The notes beneath the pieces are model-generated. The model had not been told where the DNA came from. It made no database searches and saw only the letters and a list, made by a program, of their open reading frames with translations. From Oceaniferula flava (lineage in GTDB: Bacteria; Verrucomicrobiota; Verrucomicrobiia; Verrucomicrobiales; Akkermansiaceae), in contig NZ_JAFBGL010000002.1 in the NCBI RefSeq assembly GCF_016811075.1, positions 248,001-312,000 of the forward strand: 64,000 nucleotides of DNA, given 5' to 3'. Positions 60,007 to 64,000 of the stretch are shown here, in pieces. Positions within the stretch are counted from its first letter, which is position 1. The number at the start of each line of letters is the position of its first letter. A program made the translations under genes and the position numbers.

Positions 60007-60903
60007 ATGACTCCTATGAAACGATTCTCTCGTCTAACTCTCGGCACGGTGATCGGTGCCACCTTGTCCATTCTTCAAGCTCAGGCCCAGACCATTGATT
60101 TCGCAGCGCTCGAATCCAAGGGGGGCAAAAAATCCAACTCCGCCTGCGTGCTGTTGGAGGACAATGGGCTCCTGGCCACTGTGGTCGAGCTCGGTTCGGA
60201 TCCGAAAAAGGCGACGCTCAGTATCGGCGAGCAGAAGCTGCCGTTGAAATTCGTTGTCAACGATGCCGACAGCCGCGTGGCGATCTACCAGATGCCGACC
60301 GAATCCGTCGCTAGCATGGGGAAACCCGCCGTCACCGGATCGTCTCAGAACCTCACTCCCGGCCAGCCGCTCCACGGATCTGCCACCGACCGCAGCTCGA
60401 CGGATCGGATGGTCAGTCGGGTCAACCGTTTTCAAGGCAAGGTGCTTCCTCTGGCGGTGCTGCGTGTGAACCACAGCAATGAGGCTCCAAAGCCCGGCAG
60501 TGGCGTCTATGATGCCGACGGAAAACTGATCGGTCTTGTCCGCCAAGCGGTGTTCAATGCCAAGAGCAGCAGCTACACCCTGCCGGTGGAGGTGGTCAGC
60601 CGCATCCGCCAGGACCAGAAACGCAATGGCAACGTCAGTCGCTGCTGGATCGGAATCATCATGGATGAGCTGGTGGCCACTCCCATCGTGGAAAGCGTCC
60701 GCCCCGATTCTCCGGCCCGGAAGGCCGGTCTGAAAAATGGCGACGTCATCCTCAGCATCGGGGGGCACGAGGTCAGTGAGTATGCTGAAGTGGTCGATGC
60801 CTTTTACTATCTTGTCGCCGGAGTGCCGACTTCATTCAAGGTGCTTCGTGGCACCGAAGTGAAGGATCTGCAGGTCACTCCCGAGGTCAGCCCGGGGCGC
60901 TAA
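60007..60903 (+). CDS. Exported PDZ-domain protein with degenerate HtrA-like domain
   Basis: A 298-residue protein with a signal peptide (LTLGTVIGATLSILQAQAQ). Residues 30-200 follow a trypsin-like outline, ending PKPGSGVYDADGKLIGLVRQAVF, where active HtrA proteases have GNSGGPL. The catalytic His and Asp are not visible (ACVLLEDNGLLATVVELG lacks the HV of TNNHVV), so protease activity is unlikely. A PDZ domain lies at about 210-295, with SVRPDSPARKAGLKNGDVILSIGGHEVSEYAEVVDAFYYL. Two start codons are possible (60007 and 60016). The first is used here. Confidence 0.85.
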   Translation: MTPMKRFSRLTLGTVIGATLSILQAQAQTIDFAALESKGGKKSNSACVLLEDNGLLATVVELGSDPKKATLSIGEQKLPLKFVVNDADSRVAIYQMPTESVASMGKPAVTGSSQNLTPGQPLHGSATDRSSTDRMVSRVNRFQGKVLPLAVLRVNHSNEAPKPGSGVYDADGKLIGLVRQAVFNAKSSSYTLPVEVVSRIRQDQKRNGNVSRCWIGIIMDELVATPIVESVRPDSPARKAGLKNGDVILSIGGHEVSEYAEVVDAFYYLVAGVPTSFKVLRGTEVKDLQVTPEVSPGR

Positions 60904-60958
60904 GTTCTCAGGGTGAGTTGATAACGCTCAACAAGGGGCGATTGGCTCCCGATCAAGG

Positions 60959-60983
60959 CGCGCCGTGAGGTGCGTCTTTTTTC
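60959..60983 (+). terminator. Intrinsic terminator after the PDZ protein gene
   Basis: CGCGCC (60959-60964) and GGTGCG (60969-60974) pair with one G-U around GTGA, followed by TCTTTTTT. Confidence 0.75.
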
Positions 60984-60999
60984 TTGGTATTTGGAATTT
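60984..60999 (+). repeat. 16-bp word shared with 4609-4624
   Basis: TTGGTATTTGGAATTT, 36 bp before the helicase start. The identical word is found before the chromate transporter gene. Confidence 0.6.
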
Positions 61000-61035
61000 G
61001 TAACTTGGAGTTTTGCAGCTACATCTCCGTCCGCT

Positions 61036-63021
61036 ATGTCATTTGATCTCTCCAGTCTGAACCCCGCGCAAGCCGAGGCTGTGAATGCCCTCGATGGACC
61101 CGTGCTTATTCTTGCAGGTGCCGGCACCGGGAAAACACGCACCGTGACCTGTCGGATTTCGCACATGGTGGACCGTGGCATCCCAGCCGATCAGATCCTC
61201 GCCGTGACCTTCACCAACAAGGCCGCCAGCGAGATGTCCGAACGTGTCGGCCAGATGGTCAACAAGGCCGCAGGCAAGGAGATCACCGTTTGCACCTTCC
61301 ACTCGCTCTGCGTTCGAATTCTGCGCACCGGCATCGATCGGCTCGGCTACAAACAGAACTTCACCATCTACACTGGCAACGATCAAACCGGTCTGATCAA
61401 GCAAATCATCATCCGCAAGGGGGGCGCCCAGGAGAAAATCGAACCCGGCCTGGTGATCTCCCTGATTTCCAAGGCGAAGAATGCCGGCATCCCATTCTCC
61501 GAGATGGACGATCCCTTTGTGGCGGAGGTCGCCCAGGCTTATGCCAACGAACTGCGCGCGCAGAATGCGGTGGATTTCGATGACCTGCTATTGCTGGCCG
61601 AGCAGCTGCTGCGCGAGTTCCCCGACGTCCGCGACATCTGCCGCAAACGCTGGACCCGCGTCACTGTGGATGAGTTCCAGGATACCAACAGCTTGCAAAT
61701 GCGCCTGCTGCAGCAGCTGGTGGGCGAGCCCTATCACGTCTGCGTGGTCGGCGACGACGATCAAAGTATCTACGGCTGGCGTGGCGCCGAGGTGGCGAAC
61801 ATCCTTCAGTTTGAAAAGTTCTTCCCCAATCCGAAGATCATTCGCTTGGAGTACAACTACCGCAGCTCCGACTCGATCATTCACACTGCAAACTCATTGA
61901 TCGTGCACAACGTCGGGCGGCGGGAAAAGCAGCTCCGCTCGGTGAAACCCGGCGGCGAGGACATCCGCATTATTTCCATGCCTGGTGACGCGGAAGAAGC
62001 GGAATTCATTGCCCATGAGATCACCGACCTCCACCGGGTGGAAAAAATCCCCCTGGAAGACATCGCCATTTTGTTCCGCACCAACTCGCAGTGCCGTCAC
62101 CTCGAGCAGGGGCTGCGCGAGGAAGAGATCCCCTACCGGATGATTGGCGCGCAAAGTTTTTACGACAAACGCGAGGTCCGCGATATTCTCGCCTACTTGC
62201 AGGTGCTGGCCAACCCGTCCGCCGATATTCCGCTGCTGCGCATCATGAACTCACCGCCCCGGGGGATTGGCCAGGCAGCGGCGATTATTCTCACCGATAA
62301 CTCACGGCTGCGTGGTGGCAGCGTGTGGGAATCGATGGGCGTGCCCCCCGAAGACCTTTCCACCCGCGCGAAGAATTCCATCCTCGAGTTCACCACTCTG
62401 ATCATGAAATACCGCGAGCGCATGACCAGCGGTGCCGAGAACATGGGCGATGTCTTGTTGGAGCTGATGGAGGAGACCGGCTACATCGAATGGGTCAAGC
62501 GCAACTCCAAGAATGAGAAGGAAATGGACATGCGCCGCAACAGCATCGACGATGTGGTGCAGCAGCTCAAAGACGCGTCCAAGAAAGGCAAGACGCTGCA
62601 GAAATTCCTCGATCAATCAGCTCTCGCCCGTGACCGCGAGGACGACAATGATATTGAAAAGCAGAAAGGGGTCACCCTCATCACCCTGCATGCCTCCAAG
62701 GGGCTGGAGTATCCCATTGTCTACCTCGTGGGCTTGGAAGAAGGGATCCTGCCGCACAAACGCAGTATTGAAGAAGGCACCACCGATGAGGAACGTCGCT
62801 TGCTCTACGTTGGCATCACCCGCGCCCAGGACCGCTGCACTCTCACTTGGTGCTCGGTGCGCATGAAATGGGGGCAGGAGCACGCAGGCGAAGCGAGTAA
62901 GTTCCTGATGGAGCTCGATGACAAATACGTCGAGCACATGGACTACGATGATATCATGGGTGAGGAAGCCTCCGAGGAAGACCTCGCCAATTTCTTTGCC
63001 GACATGCGTGGTGATTCGTAG
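61036..63021 (+). CDS. UvrD/PcrA/Rep-type superfamily 1 DNA helicase
   Basis: A 661-residue 3'-5' helicase of the UvrD/Rep family, for nucleotide excision, mismatch repair or replication restart. Q motif SSLNPAQAEAV, Walker A LAGAGTGKTRTVTCRI, motif Ia AVTFTNKAASEMSERV, motif II VDEFQDTN, motif III VVGDDDQSIYGWRGAE, motif IV IRLEYNYRSS, motif V VTLITLHASKGLEYPIVYLVGLEEGILPH and motif VI ERRLLYVGITRAQDRC are all present. It is shorter than E. coli UvrD (720) and closest to the Rep/PcrA length. I chose the ATG at 61036; the upstream extension does not look like the family. Confidence 0.95.
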   Translation: MSFDLSSLNPAQAEAVNALDGPVLILAGAGTGKTRTVTCRISHMVDRGIPADQILAVTFTNKAASEMSERVGQMVNKAAGKEITVCTFHSLCVRILRTGIDRLGYKQNFTIYTGNDQTGLIKQIIIRKGGAQEKIEPGLVISLISKAKNAGIPFSEMDDPFVAEVAQAYANELRAQNAVDFDDLLLLAEQLLREFPDVRDICRKRWTRVTVDEFQDTNSLQMRLLQQLVGEPYHVCVVGDDDQSIYGWRGAEVANILQFEKFFPNPKIIRLEYNYRSSDSIIHTANSLIVHNVGRREKQLRSVKPGGEDIRIISMPGDAEEAEFIAHEITDLHRVEKIPLEDIAILFRTNSQCRHLEQGLREEEIPYRMIGAQSFYDKREVRDILAYLQVLANPSADIPLLRIMNSPPRGIGQAAAIILTDNSRLRGGSVWESMGVPPEDLSTRAKNSILEFTTLIMKYRERMTSGAENMGDVLLELMEETGYIEWVKRNSKNEKEMDMRRNSIDDVVQQLKDASKKGKTLQKFLDQSALARDREDDNDIEKQKGVTLITLHASKGLEYPIVYLVGLEEGILPHKRSIEEGTTDEERRLLYVGITRAQDRCTLTWCSVRMKWGQEHAGEASKFLMELDDKYVEHMDYDDIMGEEASEEDLANFFADMRGDS

Positions 63022-63095
63022 ATCGACTTCTCTCACGCTGGGCTTAGCTGAGCTAAGAGCTTGAAAAGCTTCATTGCGGCGATTATATCGGAGCC

Positions 63096-63605
63096 ATGGA
63101 TTCCTACGTCATCAAGATCTTCCTTTACGAAGTGGAGCCGCTCATCTGGCGGCGCTTCACTGTGCCGGCGACAGCGACCTTTGCGGAATTCAATGAAATC
63201 ATCCAGAAGGTCATGGGGTGGAGCGGGGGGCAAGACCACCAGTTCCGTCATGGCAAAGGGCGGCATCTCGGCAGTGTGATCTCGAATACGCAGGAACAAG
63301 TCGGACCACAGGATGATTTTACCGACGAAAAGGAGGTGGTGCTCAAGGATTTTGTCGGTCGCAGACGGCTGTCGCTGCGTCTGATGTATCGCTACGATTT
63401 CTTTGACGAGTGGACCCATGAAGTTGTCATCGAGGAAAAATCCGAGGCCGATGCTCCGAAGGTGTTAGAAGGCGAGCGCGCCTGCCCGCCGGAAGATTGC
63501 GGTGGCTCGTTTGGCTACAAGGAATGCATGGGAGGCTTCGCCGAGTGGATGGATGACGACTTCGATCCAGAGGCCTTCGATCCTGAGTCGATTAAGCTCC
63601 CGTAG
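63096..63605 (+). CDS. Plasmid pRiA4b ORF-3-like protein
   Basis: A 169-residue protein of the PRiA4_ORF3 family. YVIKIFLYEVEPLIWRRFTVPATATFAEFNEIIQKVMGW with the IWRR start, then HQFRHGKGRHLG, YRYDFFDEWTHEVVIEE and GERACPPEDCGGSFGYKECM are the family blocks, including the RACPPEDCGG loop. Function is unknown. The stop codon (63603-63605) lies inside the left arm of an inverted-repeat element. Confidence 0.92.
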   Translation: MDSYVIKIFLYEVEPLIWRRFTVPATATFAEFNEIIQKVMGWSGGQDHQFRHGKGRHLGSVISNTQEQVGPQDDFTDEKEVVLKDFVGRRRLSLRLMYRYDFFDEWTHEVVIEEKSEADAPKVLEGERACPPEDCGGSFGYKECMGGFAEWMDDDFDPEAFDPESIKLP

Positions 63606-63680
63606 CGAAAGGTTTGTAACCTTCGAGCATAGCAAACGGATCTAGCCGCCAACCTACGAAGGTTGCAAACCCTTCGCTAC
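63602..63680. repeat. 79-bp element with 24-bp inverted repeats, containing the stop of the preceding gene
   Basis: GTAGCGAAAGGTTTG... (63602-63625) is matched by its inverted copy ending CCTTCGCTAC (63657-63680), with two differences. The TAG stop codon of the pRiA4b ORF-3-like gene is part of the left arm. The loop has no gene. Confidence 0.8.
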
Positions 63681-63695
63681 AAGCAGAAATAAGCC

Positions 63696-64000
63696 ATGAC
63701 TGTTGCCGATGTGATTGATTACTGTAGCGCTAAAAAGGGCGCGGTGGAAACCACGCCTTTCGGTCCGCAGGCGCTGGTTTACAAGGTGATGGGCAAGATG
63801 TTTGCCCTCACCGATCCGGACGAATACCCGCCTTTTGTGAATCTCAAATGCGACCCTGATCGCGCGCTGGAACTGCGCGATGAACACGAGGCGGTGAAGC
63901 CTGGCTATCACATGAGCAAGAGGCACTGGAATAGCGTCTATCTCGACGGCACACTAGCGCCCGAGCTGATTCGTGAGCTGATCGACTACTCCTACGACTT
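63696..64000 (+). CDS. MmcQ/YjbR family protein, cut by the window edge
   Basis: First 101 residues of a small cytoplasmic protein. MTVADVIDYCSAKKGAVETTPFGP, VYKVMGKMFALTDPDEYPPFVNLKCDPDRALELRDEHEAVKPGYHMSKRHWNSVYLDG are the DUF419/YjbR pattern, with MSKRHWN at its conserved place. Members adopt a CyaY-like double-wing fold and may bind DNA. The sequence continues beyond the window. Confidence 0.92.
   Translation, partial: MTVADVIDYCSAKKGAVETTPFGPQALVYKVMGKMFALTDPDEYPPFVNLKCDPDRALELRDEHEAVKPGYHMSKRHWNSVYLDGTLAPELIRELIDYSYD

Noticed and set aside
1-64000. tRNA, rRNA, prophage or integrative element
   Set aside because: No cloverleaf with a proper acceptor stem, no rRNA segment, no integrase, phage structural gene or transposase was seen on reading; a tRNA scan would settle the tRNA point.

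Overview
The window looks like chromosomal DNA of a free-living, didermic, fairly GC-rich bacterium, most likely in the phylum Verrucomicrobiota. This is an inference from gene content: a TIGR03790-family protein, a secreted protein with W-x3-D helical repeats, degenerate sulfatase and HtrA-like secreted proteins, and secreted proteins with a NAKQIFLLM-type segment. A TonB-dependent receptor shows there is an outer membrane. No rRNA, tRNA, integrase or transposase was seen. Most of the window is ordinary housekeeping DNA with short operons on both strands.

Layout. 0.1-9.8 kb: methionine sulfoxide reductase, flotillin-like FloA with a small partner, a His-rich lipoprotein, SprT-like metalloprotease, chromate-type transporter, a large repeat protein, lipoyl synthase and an AlkC-type DNA glycosylase. 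9.8-14.6 kb (minus strand): a compact glucosylglycerate operon encoding a glycerate kinase, a sugar-3-phosphoglycerate phosphatase and a 995-residue fusion of a glucosyl-3-phosphoglycerate synthase-like GT with a GH13_18 glucosylglycerate-phosphorylase-like enzyme. Together they could make glucosylglycerate and also take it apart again to glucose-1-phosphate and 3-phosphoglycerate. 14.7-34.5 kb: U32 protein, acyltransferase, tandem secreted paralogues, ScpA, DNA polymerase I, a LysR/Rnk divergent pair, AP2-domain protein, RlmI-like methyltransferase, CstA, BioB with a ketoacyl synthase and an L,D-transpeptidase, and a low-molecular-weight phosphatase. 34.5-36.0 kb: a sulfatase-fold protein that has lost its catalytic motif.

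36.05-42.96 kb is a complete type II-C CRISPR-Cas locus: a 23-repeat array read on the plus strand, then cas2, cas1 and cas9 on the minus strand, and a tracrRNA on the plus strand just upstream of cas9. The tracrRNA was located from a 16-nt anti-repeat and an intrinsic terminator. Cas9 has all its nuclease residues plus an additional Cys4 zinc-ribbon-like insertion between the HNH and RuvC-III parts. The last repeat can form a 16-bp RNA hairpin with the DNA just after the array.

43.0-48.8 kb is a cobalamin (corrinoid) uptake operon: TonB receptor, two BtuF-like binding proteins (one without a signal peptide), ATPase and permease. It is headed by a clear cobalamin riboswitch. 48.8-64 kb: DksA-like protein, outer-membrane lipoprotein-sorting homologue, TIGR03790 protein, PhnP-like hydrolase, RecN, a very acidic membrane protein, ferredoxin, DciA-like protein, HAD phosphatase, FolB, an ECF sigma factor with a membrane protein behind it, a PDZ protein, a UvrD/PcrA helicase, a pRiA4b ORF-3-like protein and a YjbR-like gene cut by the window edge. 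Three unrelated short elements with long inverted repeats (near 26.0, 33.9 and 63.6 kb) sit between genes.
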